Of a DNA stretch of 64,000 bases, positions 13,367 to 25,310 are shown piece by piece. Where the stretch lies: positions 21,328,001 through 21,392,000 of the forward strand of contig OY540812.1 of assembly GCA_961205875.1 (NCBI GenBank). The letters run 5' to 3'. The notes below the pieces were generated by a model, which was given only the letters and a program-made list of their open reading frames with translations, ran no database searches and had not been told where the DNA came from. Source of the stretch: Sialis fuliginosa. Its lineage: Eukaryota; Arthropoda; Insecta; Megaloptera; Sialidae. Both the position numbers and the translations under genes were made by a program. Each line of letters starts with the position of its first letter. Positions within the stretch are counted from its first letter, which is position 1.

Positions 13367-14987
13367 TTATGTCGATGCCTTTTTCGGAATTATTAATGAA
13401 AATCAAGCGGACACCAATCAAATTATAAATTAATGTCACTAATAAGTTTAAGCTTCTTCTTTGAACAAAATAATTATAATAACTAAATTTTTTTAAATAC
13501 TAAATATTTGTACGATTTCTTACTGGCTTCATCGTTATTATAATTATTCTATAAGTTTCTATAACACAACGCCAACATAAGGGCTCTATACAGTTAAATG
13601 AACAACTTACTATATATTCTTATACTTAAATAAATATATAAACACATATTTATTAACAAGGCGTTTAATTCGCCTAATAACTCAAAAACCTTGCATCATT
13701 CGATTCTTCTTCTTTAATTTGTATGTCGGTCTAGTCGGCCTATACCATTTCCGATATCATTATATTCAATGTATTATATTGGAACATAATCATTACGGAA
13801 AAGAATACAAAAATGACATCTCAAATATTTAAAAAAATTAATGCGCATAAAAAAAGATTTAAAAAACTGTAGGTATATCCTAAATACGCCACCGCAACAT
13901 CGTTGATGTAATATTCGCGAGAATGTACATAAGTGTTTAATTTGATTAACTAATAGCACAAATTTAGAATTTGGAGCAGTTGGCTTTAGACCGTAAAGAT
14001 TATGTCATTTCATTCAATGTTAGGAAGTTAATACTAGAACACAATTTCTGTATTGTAAATAGCAATGATTACAATTCATACGACTCATAAACATGTTGAT
14101 ATACCTATATGTATATGTAATAAACACAAAATTAAATTCATCAAGGTAATGGGGGTTCTTGTACCCCTAGACTTATCTGCAACTAATTTAACATCCTCTT
14201 CCCCAGACACCCATTAATTTATTAAAATTACCCCCCTCTTCCATCAAAGATAAAAAAACGCTTCACCAGAGGTCAGGTATTTTTCAAAATAACCCACCTT
14301 CCTGGTGGTAAATTTTGTAAAACCTATTATTTCTCCAAAGAACTTCACTTATATAAACATTGTTCGAAAGCATCTCATTATTAAAATGCTTAATTTCATA
14401 AGTTTTATTATATAAATTAACAGAAGATTTTCTTTAAGTCTATTTCCTATCTCTATACTGCATTAAATCAGTATTTGTTTATATATACAGTATTTTGGAA
14501 TTTTTGAGTCAGTGCAATGTTTAATAGACAATTAACCATTTTGAAAAATAATATCTCTGCCTATTCCGAGTAAATTCGTAAACTACTGAATTTTCCATCA
14601 CTTGAGTGATCTCAGTAAAGCTAATCTATAGAAAAATATAACTTTTTTACGAGATTAGTACAAAATTCAATGATTATTTTGTAACAATAATTATATTTCT
14701 TTGTTCCTATGCCATATTTCACTTGTGAATTTTGCGTCTTTTACCTGATTACAATTTTTATCTTATTATTTGTTTTATGATAAAAAGTATTCAAAATGAA
14801 TTACGAATAAAATTCATTTCTTATATTTTCGTATCAAAACAAATTCAAAGACTTTACAATAATTTAAAAAAATATTATTTCCAATAATTGTTATTTTTCT
14901 ATTACCTTTATAATCCTAAATAAACTTTATCCCATATACGCGACCTTTACCTATACTTTCCCGATTTTCTCTACACCACAATACCAT

Positions 14988-15238
14988 AAATAAAAACCTT
15001 CACTTTCGGTGAACTATTTTCCCGCTCCTCCACGTCACAATGTGCCGCTCTCGCCACACTGTGGTCGCGACTAGAGCGGTACGCTGACGAAAATATCCGA
15101 GCCATCGGCTGGCAGCCGGGAGTTGTGCTAGTACCTCGACACAGAGAGCATCTACACGAGCTAAGGCACACGAACACACAGACGCACGAGCAGCTAACCA
15201 GAGATTCGGTGCGGAACAATAGAGGTCGCGGACAGCTG
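14988..15238 (+). other. Open GC-rich extension or 5' UTR of the Gly/Lys gene
   Basis: This stretch stays in frame with the downstream Gly/Lys exon for about 84 codons with no stop and is much richer in GC than its surroundings. It contains no in-frame ATG. It is therefore either 5' UTR or promoter-proximal DNA, or the start of an internal coding exon whose acceptor I cannot place with confidence. The only AGs in the first part are at 15073-15076. Confidence 0.4.
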
Positions 15239-18200
15239 ATGGCCAAGGGCAAAGGTGGCGGTGGTGGTGGTGGAGGTGGAGGAGGCGCTAAGGCGGGCGC
15301 TGAAGAAGTAAGTATTTGATAAAAAAAATGTTTTTGGATTTTTATTTTTGAAAAATTAACAAACAATATACATTGTTTACATATAATTTATTTTATGTTA
15401 TTAATGAAACTGATACTTAAATGATTGGACCCATGTATGGAATGAAAGATCAAGTGACTTAAGCGCCTTCGAGTGGCGTTTTAATTTTAATTACAGACCT
15501 AAAGGAGCCAATAAAAAATGTTATATATACATATATATTTAGTAGTTTGTTTGATGTTACATAATAATATTTACATAATTATCGATTTATCAGGAAGGCT
15601 CTTATTGCCTCGGAAATAAATAATATTTTTCTATATATATGTTAAAGACATCAAGTTTATGATCTATAGAAATAGATACCGTCACTAACTTATTTTTTTT
15701 ATCTTACACCTAATTTGTTATTCCATAACTGTGGATTTAATTCAATCTTTGAGACATTTGCAGTATTCTGTTCTTGGGTTACTGAGCTTAAATACACTAT
15801 GAATTAGGGTTGCTAAATGTCCACTATTTGAGCGGACAGTCCGCTTTTTTTACATTATGTTCACTATTTTTTTTCACAAAATAGTGGACACTTTTTTTAT
15901 TCAAAAGCTTTATGATGAAATGGTACGTAATTTAAAGCAAGCGGCCCGCGAGTATTTTTAGTGCGGCCCTTAACCTGAATTGAAATTGGTGCGACAAAAA
16001 AAAGGTCTCAGTTTTTATTTTTGCATATATATTTGGCCCCGCTTGTCCGCTATTTTTTTAAAACAGACATGGCAACCCTATTATGAATATGTTGCTAGGA
16101 TATTAAATATTTAATTGTAAATTTTTATAAAAATACTTTTTTTTATTAAATATTTATTTTCGGATGTTTTTGGACACTACGGCAACACCAGAAGATACGA
16201 ATTTAGAAAATCAATCAAAATAACTCGTTGAATAAATACCCACATCTTCTAATTATAGATATACGAAAATTTTGTGACATTCTTTTACAATAGCATAATA
16301 TTGTGTAATACCGCGTGCTTTTTCTTGATGTCCCAAATATTTAACAATACAATGGCCAAATAGAAATACATAATAGTATCCTTTATGCAATTTAGTGTGT
16401 ACTTATTTAATGAAACGGGTCAATGTTTTCTATTTGAGATTTTGAAGGACATTTTATTTATTTTTAATGTTAGTAACTCTGTGTTTATATTTTGTGTGCT
16501 TACAGTGGCGACGAAATCAATTTTTTCTGGGGGGGGGGGGCAGTACGAACCTCAAAAATTAAGCTGACCTAACTTTACTTGCTTAATATCGTATTATTTG
16601 TTAAAAAAAATTAAACAGAGATACTAACTTTTCATATATTTTTTTGTCTCTGACTACACTCGTGGTTACATTTTATAATTTGTTTGTGAGCGCGTTAACA
16701 TCAGTTTACAAAAATTAAAGAATTTTTAAGAGTAAATAAATTACACTAAGCTCCAAAATTAAGGGATCACTAAATTTTAAGGTATTTTTGAATGGCTGCA
16801 TCACCGCGTAAAATTATTGTTTTCGAACCATTTGTTGAAAATTTCAATATCCTTAAGGATAACCTATTTTTTTGAAGATGAAATGCCGAAAAAAAAATTT
16901 CAAAATGTATATCAATTTTGAGAGGTTCTACAGGACTTGAGAAATTTTTTTGTTCAAAAGGATATTTGTAGATCAGACTTTTTCGTTAATTTGCTTTCTT
17001 TGACAAAGTTATTTACAATCAAATAATTGTAAAAAAATTCAAGAGTAGATTTGGAAAGCTTGATAAAAAAAATTCATTCTGAAAAATTCACTTGAAATTG
17101 ACCTAAAAAATTGCATATTTTTCATAAATATGTGGGAACTTTGGGGGAAATCATTGGATTATTAAAATGTCTATGTTTTTTTTTAAGTTAAAAGTATCCC
17201 TATGATATCTGCGAAATCCTGAATCACACATATTTGTTTTAGTGATCCCTTAATTTTGGAATTTATGTGTACAAAAAACAGATTTTTATAATTGCACGTC
17301 GCTTCGCTTCAAATACGCCCTGAAAAACAGGGTCAAAATTTTGAGGGGATGGGGCAAAAAGTAGTCATTGCCTTCCACTGAAAAAGTTGCCCCCCTGACC
17401 CCGGTGCCACTGTATGCTAACTTAATCTGTTGACAATATTCAACGTACATTTACGTACCTAACATAGATACATGCATCATATCTTATGTATATATGAACT
17501 AATAATAAACCGTTTTTTTTAAAATAATTTCCAACTGTATCTCTTTTAGATTTTTTTATAAAAAAAAACCTTACAAAGTGAAAATATATTTATTATTATA
17601 AAGATCTAGCTTTCATTTGAATCAGAGATGGTAAACAAAATTTAGAACTTAGATTTTAGAATTTTTTATATATAAATAGCCAATATTCAATGGAAATGTG
17701 GTCGAATATAAATAAATAAAATATTGTAAAGTTTAAAAATCTGTACTCTTTAATGATATGATTTTACAAAACTTGAGTTCAGTTCAAATATCATTAAAGA
17801 GTAAAGATTTTTAAACTTTATAAACTTATGATTTTACAAAACTTGCGTTCAGTTCAAATAAGTTTATAAAATAAACAAAAAATTGTATTTTTTTATTTTA
17901 ATACAAATGGTTAAAAATTTAAGAACGTTTATTTTAGACTTGATATATACAATATATGTAATATGTAGTGCATTGAAGTATACTAATAAAAAGTCATTGT
18001 CGAAAACCAAGGACAAAATTCAAAGTTATTACGGTAAAAATGGTTGTACAAAGATTAAAAAAGCATTTTATAGTTTGACCTTGGGTTGCATAAAGCAAAA
18101 TTAACCACGATTAGTTAATCAGTTGTTTTCAAACCATGATTAATGTTAATTCTAAACTTAACCTCAATTTGTAAATGAACAATTCACTAAATATGATAAT

Positions 18201-21059
18201 TTTTTACCTTATAAAATTTATCATAACCGTTATTGTTTTTTAGAATTGACGTAATAATGGTTTGAAAACAACTGATTAACTAATCATGATTAATTTTGGT
18301 TTATACAACCCAAGGTGAAATCTTTACTTTTCAATGCTTTTTAGAGATTTACGTTTTACTCGCTATCCAGAGTAACCTACTAAAGATCAGTTTTACTATA
18401 AATATATATAGAGTTTAACTATTATAGTACAAATTGTCCTTTTTATCAATAATATTTTGTTCCTTTGGTTTATTTTATTTTTTTATGAGTGTAGTGTATG
18501 TATTCATGTCGCAATCGACTTGTTGGCCACCCTTCCTATGAAGTATTAAAAATCAATAAATCATACAAACATAAAATAAAATATATAAAATTCAATTAGG
18601 TTTAAAATGTTAAAATACAAGTGAAATATAATGTGAAATATGTTAATATAGTATGTAAATTTTGTAAAAATAGTGAGTATATATGTGTACGTGAGCTTAT
18701 TATCGGTGTGTATGTGTGTGTGTGTGTGAAGATGTAGGATAGTGCGCAGTCGAACGTTAATCTATTTTGTTCCTGTGACGTAATAGCAAGCAAACCTGTT
18801 GTAGAGAGAAACACAAAACATGTTTATCTTTCAGTGAACGAGATTTTAAAGGATTATTGACAACGTTATGAGCTTTTATAAACGGATTGCGAAACCTTAT
18901 TTTATTTGTAATCGGCTCTGTTTTTATAAAAAGTTAATTACATTTTTATTTATTTTGTTCAACTCGTATAACAGCCCTAAATGACCTGAAATATTTACAG
19001 CGTTCAAGATTTTTTTCACAAAATATCCATACATTGTTAATTATAAAGTGTTTCTCAAATTATGTTTTTTGTAATATACCTATTTGTCACTTTTTTTTAC
19101 AATTTGATAATGTTTATTGTTACGTCTGGAATTATTTATTATGTTTCTAATAGCTATTTATATATAGTAAAACCTCTCTTAAAGTATACTTCCTTCATAT
19201 CTTCCTACATATCTAAAAGTATGATTTTTCTTTGTTCTCTTTCACCACCACGAGATGTTACTTTAAGGTTATGTTTCAAGTTTGAACTTTTGAACTATTA
19301 TATAAGCTTATATATTTTTTAATGAAAATATCACGTTCATACTATTATTATAAGTATACAAAAACTAAATAAACTTCAAACAATTTTATTATTTATTTTG
19401 ATCTGGAATGATTTTTTATCAAGTAAATACTTGTATGTGGGGGTAGAGGAGAAATATACTTTTTGAGAGGTTGTTAAGTCTTTTTAAAGAAGATTGTACT
19501 GTATTTCACTCTTACAGTGACAATTTAAACCAATGTGTTTGATTAATAGTTATTTAATAAATAATCTGATATAAGAAGTATAATGTTATATAATAATTGA
19601 TCATTATTAATGGTTACAGAAAAAAGCAGCAGCGGCGGGAGGCGCGAAAGCTGCAGAAGAAAAGAAGGGGGGCGCGAAAGGAGAGAGTAAAGGAGGGAAG
19701 AAAGGTAATTAATTATATTATTTATGTTATTTTTAGATAATTTTAATTACTAGGTAAATCAAGTTGTTATTTTTTGATGAATTTTTCTTCTGGCGATGAA
19801 TGGAAATTTGTTTAGTTTTGATGAATTTTAAAAATGTTCGTTCATTAATTATTGTATCTTTTATATAGGTACCATTTATTTCATACTCATTCAAAATTTC
19901 ACGTTTATGTAGAGTATAATGGTTTAAAATTAAACACAAGTAGGTATGTTTGTTTTTTTTATTAAATAATTAATTAATAATTGTAATCAACCATAATAAA
20001 TTTATTAGTCAAATATCCTTAACAATACATTCACTAAACACCGTTAATGAAGCATACGGAATCACAAAAGTTAAATTTAAATATCACAAAGTGAGATTAC
20101 AATCTTTAATTAACTAAATTAAAACATACATATCAGCCCAACTTTTAATAATATTAATAATACATTAGATTTTTAGAAAAACCACGCATTTATTTGTGTA
20201 AATAAAAGGTAATTAGATTTTTGACAAAATTTTTAAAAATAACCCCCATGAAACTTTTTTTTTTATTTTGAAGGAAATATATGATTATGTATTCAATACT
20301 TAACTTTTTATGCCCTTTAGAAATTTTTACACTTAACCTTTCAAGGTCAATGAGGGTTCAACATGGAATTTTTAAATGGAAAACTATATCTTAAATTGTG
20401 ACATATTTTTTAAGGTATTTCATAATTTTCTTGCTGTCAGATTATTTCTTACAATAAAGACTGTCAAACAGGAGGCGGACTGTCCATTTCTGAACATTCA
20501 CATGAAAAATCATTTTTATTATATCTTTAGAAAGACGCAGTGGCGTAGTAAAAAAAATCGGGGGGGGGGGAGGGATCAATACATATGAGTTAAATTTTTT
20601 GAAGGTACTTTTGAACTGATGTTTTCTCAAAACATACGTTACTACGCCATTGGAAAGACGAATAAAAAAAATACAAAATTGAATTAAGTAATAAAGTATA
20701 GGTTTCTATTTAAGTTTTAATTGTTGACCTCAACATTTACTAAAGGTTAAAATGTGTAATACAAATGACCAAAAAAGGATACAGTGTTTAGAATCGTATA
20801 TTTGTTTTCTAAAAGTTGCATGTACCTACTATCTTAAATTGAATTGAAGCGCTTAATAGAAATCGAAATATTTATGAATCCAACTCTTAATGAAAGTAGA
20901 TCTCCCCCTCCCCTTATGTGCGCCCAAATTCATGTGTAACAAAATCAATGAATTGTTTATATGTCTAATTTATTTAACTGATGACATTTTATATGAATTA
21001 ATTTCTTTACAAGAAAAATAGTTAAATTGTGACTTTCTTTTTCAGGTGGAAAGAAGTAG
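15239..21059 (+). CDS. Hypothetical 55-aa Gly/Lys/Ala/Glu protein (3 exons)
   Basis: Coding exons are 15239-15307, 19620-19704 and 21046-21059, with donors GAA|GTAAGT and AAAG|GTAATT and acceptors TTACAG and TTTCAG. Phases join cleanly to a TAG at 21057-21059. From ATG 15239 the 55-residue product uses only six amino acids (M, A, K, G, E, S): an 11-Gly run, then KA/EE/KK blocks, ending GESKGGKKGGKK. It has no fold, membrane segment or signal peptide; the Lys-rich tail resembles linker-histone tails in composition only. The frame is open upstream to 14988 and reads like coding sequence (RYADENIRAIGW, then ATLW- and HEL-like runs), but it has no in-frame ATG. So the true protein may be longer, using an upstream exon and an acceptor such as the TAG at 15074. 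AATAAA lies at 21382. Function is unknown. Confidence 0.6.
15805..16080. mobile_element. hAT-like MITE with 8-bp target duplication
   Basis: The ends TAGGGTTGCTAAATGTCC and GACATGGCAACCCTA are inverted repeats. Flanking octamers are CTATGAAT (15797-15804) and TTATGAAT (16081-16088), 7 of 8 identical. The interior repeats GTCCGC and TAGTGGAC words and carries no frame of note. It lies in intron 1 of the Gly/Lys gene. Confidence 0.8.
16503..17412. mobile_element. hAT-like element split by a nested MITE
   Basis: The ends CAGTGGCGAC and GGTGCCACTG are inverted. Flanking octamers TGTGCTTA and TATGCTAA match at 6 of 8 positions. The interior holds a G10 run near 16530 and GGGGGATGGGGC-like sequence. 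A second element (16752-17260) interrupts it, so this one is older. Confidence 0.6.
16752..17260. mobile_element. Nested MITE with TCCAAAATTAAGGG ends
   Basis: The terminal inverted repeats TCCAAAATTAAGGGATCACT and their complement are exact over 20 bases. No target duplication could be assigned and no transposase is present. It sits inside the hAT-like element 16503-17412. Confidence 0.7.
17727..17870. repeat. Twin hairpins sharing one 30-nt loop sequence
   Basis: Hairpin 1 has 32-nt arms at 17727-17758 and 17789-17820, with one mismatch, around loop 17759-17788. Hairpin 2 has perfect 12-nt arms at 17817-17828 and 17859-17870 around loop 17829-17858. The two loops (beginning TGATTTTACAAAACTTG) are the same 30 bases in the same orientation, differing at one position, while the two stems are unrelated sequences. 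Confidence 0.85.
18078..18315. mobile_element. MITE with ACCTTGGGTTG ends
   Basis: Long terminal inverted repeats start ACCTTGGGTTGCATAAA on the left and end in CAACCCAAGGT on the right. Pairing continues through TTAGTTAATCAGTTGTTTTC for roughly 70 bases per arm. The element is about 238 bases and has no coding sequence. Confidence 0.7.
20538..20652. mobile_element. 115-bp hAT-like MITE, perfect 8-bp TSD
   Basis: The ends CAGTGGCGTAGTAA and TTACTACGCCATTG are inverted with one mismatch. The octamer GAAAGACG occurs on both sides (20530-20537 and 20653-20660). A G10 run lies inside. It is in intron 2 of the Gly/Lys gene. Confidence 0.85.
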
Positions 21060-24000
21060 CACAGGGCCCAATTTCGTTTCACCCCCATCCCACACATTTT
21101 CGTCGCGGGTCAATGGACCAAGATCCTCCTCATCTGAAGAATTATATAAACTCATAGATTATTTTTATGAAAACGTCTGAAAATATTTTTTATTTAAACT
21201 CTCTTTCTATAAATATAATATTATAAATATAATTATACATCACTTTATATTTTTAGAAAAGACATTTTTAACTTTAACCCCCCATCGTTTTGAAAATAAT
21301 ATACATATGTATGTAAAATTGATACAAAAAAAATATAAAAACTGTCATACTCCCATTATTATTATTATTACATTATTTTTAAATAAAGTATGTTAATTAA
21401 ATGATAAGAATCATATCTAGAGATTAGATTAAATTATTATAATGTCAAAGAATAATAATATATTTAATTTTAATTAATGACAAAAAACTTATTGTATCTC
21501 AGTTGTTAAAAAATAGATGTTCATTTTTGTTAAAACTTGTATATATTTATATAACCTAATTATCCTGTAATACAGTGTTAATAGTCAGCTTGCTGCCTGT
21601 CTGTATCTGATCGAATACTTAATATTACAAAATAAACATTAATAAATAAAAAATATTAATAGTATAGTGGAAACTCGAAAAAGAACAGTGAAAGAACATA
21701 TATTTTCATAGTATGAAGATTAAATATTTGGAAACGTTACTAAAAATAATAATAATAAGATCGTACATAAATTCCATGTTCTATAAAAAAATTGAAAATT
21801 TTAATTTGAAAAATATCAATAGAATTTGCAAAAAAAAACTCTTATTAGATAGGTACATAAAACTTTAATAAATTTATTTGAGTGATAAATTTATTTGAAA
21901 AATTCATAGAATTCCATAACCATTATACTCGAGTGGGTAGTACGAGGAAGAAAACATTAAAATTTAATCTTGGCGATTCATAAAGACTATAGTAAGAACT
22001 AAGATCTGCAAACTTATTCAATACAATTTTGTCAAGTTTGTGTTTTAGAAGATATATGTACATAATAACTTTCACGAAAATTATAAAGGATAAAAAATCT
22101 AAAAAGAAAAGGTAATCAAGAATAATGCAAAAATAAAAAATAAAACATTTTTTTATAAGTGGACACTAACAATTAAAGGAAAAATTTAATGTCAAAAGTT
22201 ATGATATTGGCTGAGTGCGAAATAGGTGGTGGGGGAAACGAAATCGATAGCAGCACACAAGGCCAAAAAGGAACTACTGGCGGGCTCATTTTTAACTAAA
22301 AATAGAAAGGTCAACATGATCAACCACAGTATTGTCATAAAGAATCGTCTAAAAAATATATTGTTTACTATATTTTATTGAAATTATTTGTTTAATTATT
22401 TACTTTTCGTTTTGACAGCTATGTCAAAACCCGCCCTAGTTGTAACCGCTAGTCGGCGCTGTCATCGCGCACGCTGCGAATACGTACTTGAAAATAAATA
22501 GGTTTGCGTGCTATCGAGTATTTTGAAAAACTGTCTATACTCTATACCAGTGTCTGCTATACTTTTTTATACTACGACACACTGAGGGGAGGATTTGTTT
22601 CGCGGCACACTAAATAACATTTTCAACAAAAAATATTTTTTACTAGTATGAATAAAAATTCATAAATTCATATTATAATAAAATAAAATATTTAATATAA
22701 ACTTATATTTATAAATCTTTCGCGGTGCACTACTGTGCTATGGTACACTGCTCCGTACCATCGAAATGTTTATAAAAAATAATGTTTTCTTACATTCAAC
22801 ACTTTTTTCTAGGATGCACAGTTTTATCTTATTTAAACAAAAACTAAAAATGACTAAAATTTTAAGAGTGGTTTTCATCTCTTCAATGACTGTATGGGCA
22901 ACAACAACTGTACCAAGTCTCATCATAATCAGTGAAATATACCTAACAACGTTCCTTTGTAGACAATAATAGGCACAAAATATGTACAAACTTTCGAATA
23001 TATTTGATCCGATTCGCACCAATATTAAGATCTAGCTAGTCTAGAGTTCTCATTGAAACATAAACATTCTACAAAAAAAAAATCAAATCGATTCATTTTT
23101 ACAGAAGTTATCGCGAACGAAAGAAAATTCTACATCCAGGCAGACAGACACACATATATCATGCGAAAAAAGTTTAGCTTTATTTTCGAAACTATTTATA
23201 TTTCAATCCTATCACCATATTTCAATTTCGTTGGACACGTATAAAAACATTGCTACCCTATTTCGGAAAAAACTTTAAGTACAATTATCTCGGACACGAT
23301 TTTTAACGATACCTACCACAATACTTCCATTTCCTTCGAAACATGGTAAGTAAAACTACAAATAAAATTTAATTTTTTAATTTGCAACGAAATATCAATT
23401 TATTTTATAATCAATAATTAGCAAGGGGAGCTTCAATAAGTTTAAAACAAATTGAATGCTAATGACTAAAATTGTGCAGCACTGGAATAACGTAATATTA
23501 CTTTTATACGATATTTTCATAACACTGGAGACGCTGTAAAATTAAAATATTTGAAAGACGTATACAATAATATATATACCTACTTAGTTTAGGTAACAAG
23601 ATAAGTCTTAAACACTGTTTAAATCATAGACATAGAGAATGGGCAGTGCATTCTGTATTAACACAATGGTGTAACATCTGTTCAAAAAGTGAGAGAGAGA
23701 TGCAGTGTAGTTTGGAATATATCTATATCTTTTTCTAAGATCCTGATTGGTAGCTTACTATAGTTCAGGGTAGTATTTCTGTTAGATATATTTTTGTATA
23801 TCTATCTTGTGATTTTTGTGTAATAAGTTTTTTATTAGAAAAGTAAATAATATAAACAATAAACATACTATAATGGTTCATATTTCATCGAGGAAATTTA
23901 AAAAAAAACATCAATTGATCTGATAGAAATTTGCAAAATTATGAACGGATATTCCGGGAAAATAACATTTTTGCTACCAAAAACATTAAATATATATTAA

Positions 24001-24380
24001 TAAAAAATAGTTTTAAATCAATTCCCATGTGGTTGCTACAAAATGATGAGGTGGATTGCACTTACAAACAGCACATACAAGATTTACTTAACAAAATTTT
24101 AAATATTTTTTTTGATATTAGAACAAGATATTAAAATTGGTTAAAAAAATTCGAAACTTATATTATTTAGAAATCAATAATTGTTTCTTTTTTTAAATAA
24201 AATTTTTTATAACGTTAATTATTTTAACCTCTTTATATACATATAGTATAATAACATCATATATTAATCAACAGTAGATTAATATATGATAATATCTATG
24301 AATATTTTTAATGTTCGGGACTAAGAATGAAATAGTTACACTCCTGTCTATAGTTTAAATATATTTTATTTACAGATTGT
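21060..24380. other. 3' flank of Gly/Lys gene, then AT-rich spacer
   Basis: The probable poly(A) signal AATAAA lies at 21382-21387, with further AATAAA words around 21631-21645. At 22420-22500 a short GC-rich patch could encode at most 26 codons and has no splice support. At 22560-22745 a repeat with GCGGCACAC words is seen. Otherwise I see only AT-rich DNA. Confidence 0.4.
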
Positions 24381-25310
24381 AAGTACCGGCTTTAGGGGGG
24401 AGGGGGGAGCGAACCAGGGCGACCGCCCGGGGTGCTAGGCCAGGTGGGGCGGCGCACAATGGAGCATAAGTCACTTTTTTGGTTGAAATCAGTGTACAGG
24501 CTGTAATTTTTGAGTAAACTTTTTTTTTTATCTTTAAATTTTTTGTCGATCAGTTAAACCCGATTAAGCAAACAATATAGCTAAATATAAACAATGTTAA
24601 TTTATAAAAAAAAATCGATTATTTGATAGCTGCTAACTAACAAATACTTATTCAACAACCCAGAAAATCTTTAATAAGGTATTAGCTGAGATACTAACTA
24701 ATCAACTTATTTGTTAATTTATCAATTTTAATTTGTTCATAATAGGGGAAGGAGGTCCCGATCCCGACGGTCTTAGGGTATTTGATAGTCTTAAAGTTAA
24801 TGATGTAAGCTATATTTAAAAAAAAGTTTGAGTCTGTAGGATCGAGCCAAGCTATGAATTATTCAACTTATTTGTTAATTTATCAATTTTAATTTGTTCA
24901 TAATAGGGGAAGGAGTTCTCGACGGTCTTTGGGCATTTGATAGTCTTAAAGTTAATGATGTAAGCTATATTTAAAAAAAAAGTTTGAGTCTGTAAGATCA
25001 CGCCAATCTGAGATATGAATTATTTAACTTATTTGTTAATTTATCAATTTTAATTTGTTCATAATAGGGGAAGGAGGTCTCGACGGTTTTAGGGCATTTG
25101 ATAGTCTTAAAGTTAATGATGTAAGCTATAGCTTAAAAAAAGTTTGAGTCGGTAGGATTGCGCCAACCTGAGATATGAATTATTCAACTTATTTGTTAAT
25201 TTATCAATTTTAAATTACATTTTCGGTGATTTTTTAACATTTTTTTAGGGGGAGAGAGGGCGGAAAAATAAATCTCGCCCAGGGCGCCAGATTTGATAAG
25301 GCTGGCACTG
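24381..25310. mobile_element. hAT-like element carrying an internal 161-bp tandem repeat
   Basis: The left end AAGTACCGGC pairs with the right end GCTGGCACTG. The octamer CAGATTGT flanks both sides (24373-24380 and 25311-25318). Inside, a 161-bp unit starting near CAACTTATTTGTTAATTTATC is repeated about three times, with copies starting near 24703, 24864, 25025 and 25185 (the last partial). A relative in the opposite orientation at 27814-28402 has a single unit. Confidence 0.8.
24703..25212. repeat. 161-bp tandem repeat, about 3.1 copies
   Basis: Successive copies keep the order CAACTTATTTGTTAATTTATC, then GGGGAAGGAG, then ATTTGATAGTCTTAAAG, then AAAAGTTTGAGTC. Spacing is 160-161 bases. Differences between copies are small indels and substitutions. 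Confidence 0.85.

Larger units (their letters stand above)
7141..15000. other. Intergenic repeat-rich stretch
   Basis: No gene is recognised between ninjurin and the small Gly/Lys gene. Contents seen are 8440-8780, an old repeat with GCGCCC words; 10004-10340, a CAGTGGTGTCGCTAG element related to that at 46.68 kb; a Helitron-like 3' end finishing in CTAG at 10551; 11330-11520 and 28510-28640, two copies of a repeat with TTGGCCC words; three diverged copies of a repeat of roughly 150 bp near 11575, 12050 and 12190; and the MITE at 12818-13366, listed separately. Confidence 0.5.

Noticed and set aside
14971..15366. 131-codon minus-strand frame with a long proline run
   Set aside because: It is the antisense of the poly-glycine exon; the + strand reading has in-phase splice sites to two further exons, and this one has none.
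22420..22500. GC-rich patch with a 26-codon frame after a possible acceptor
   Set aside because: No donor or partner exons and no recognisable peptide; repeat-like words nearby favour a transposon fragment.
24703..25212. Regular repeats resembling a CRISPR-like array
   Set aside because: Units are contiguous 161-bp tandem copies without unique spacers, inside a transposon of a eukaryotic genome.
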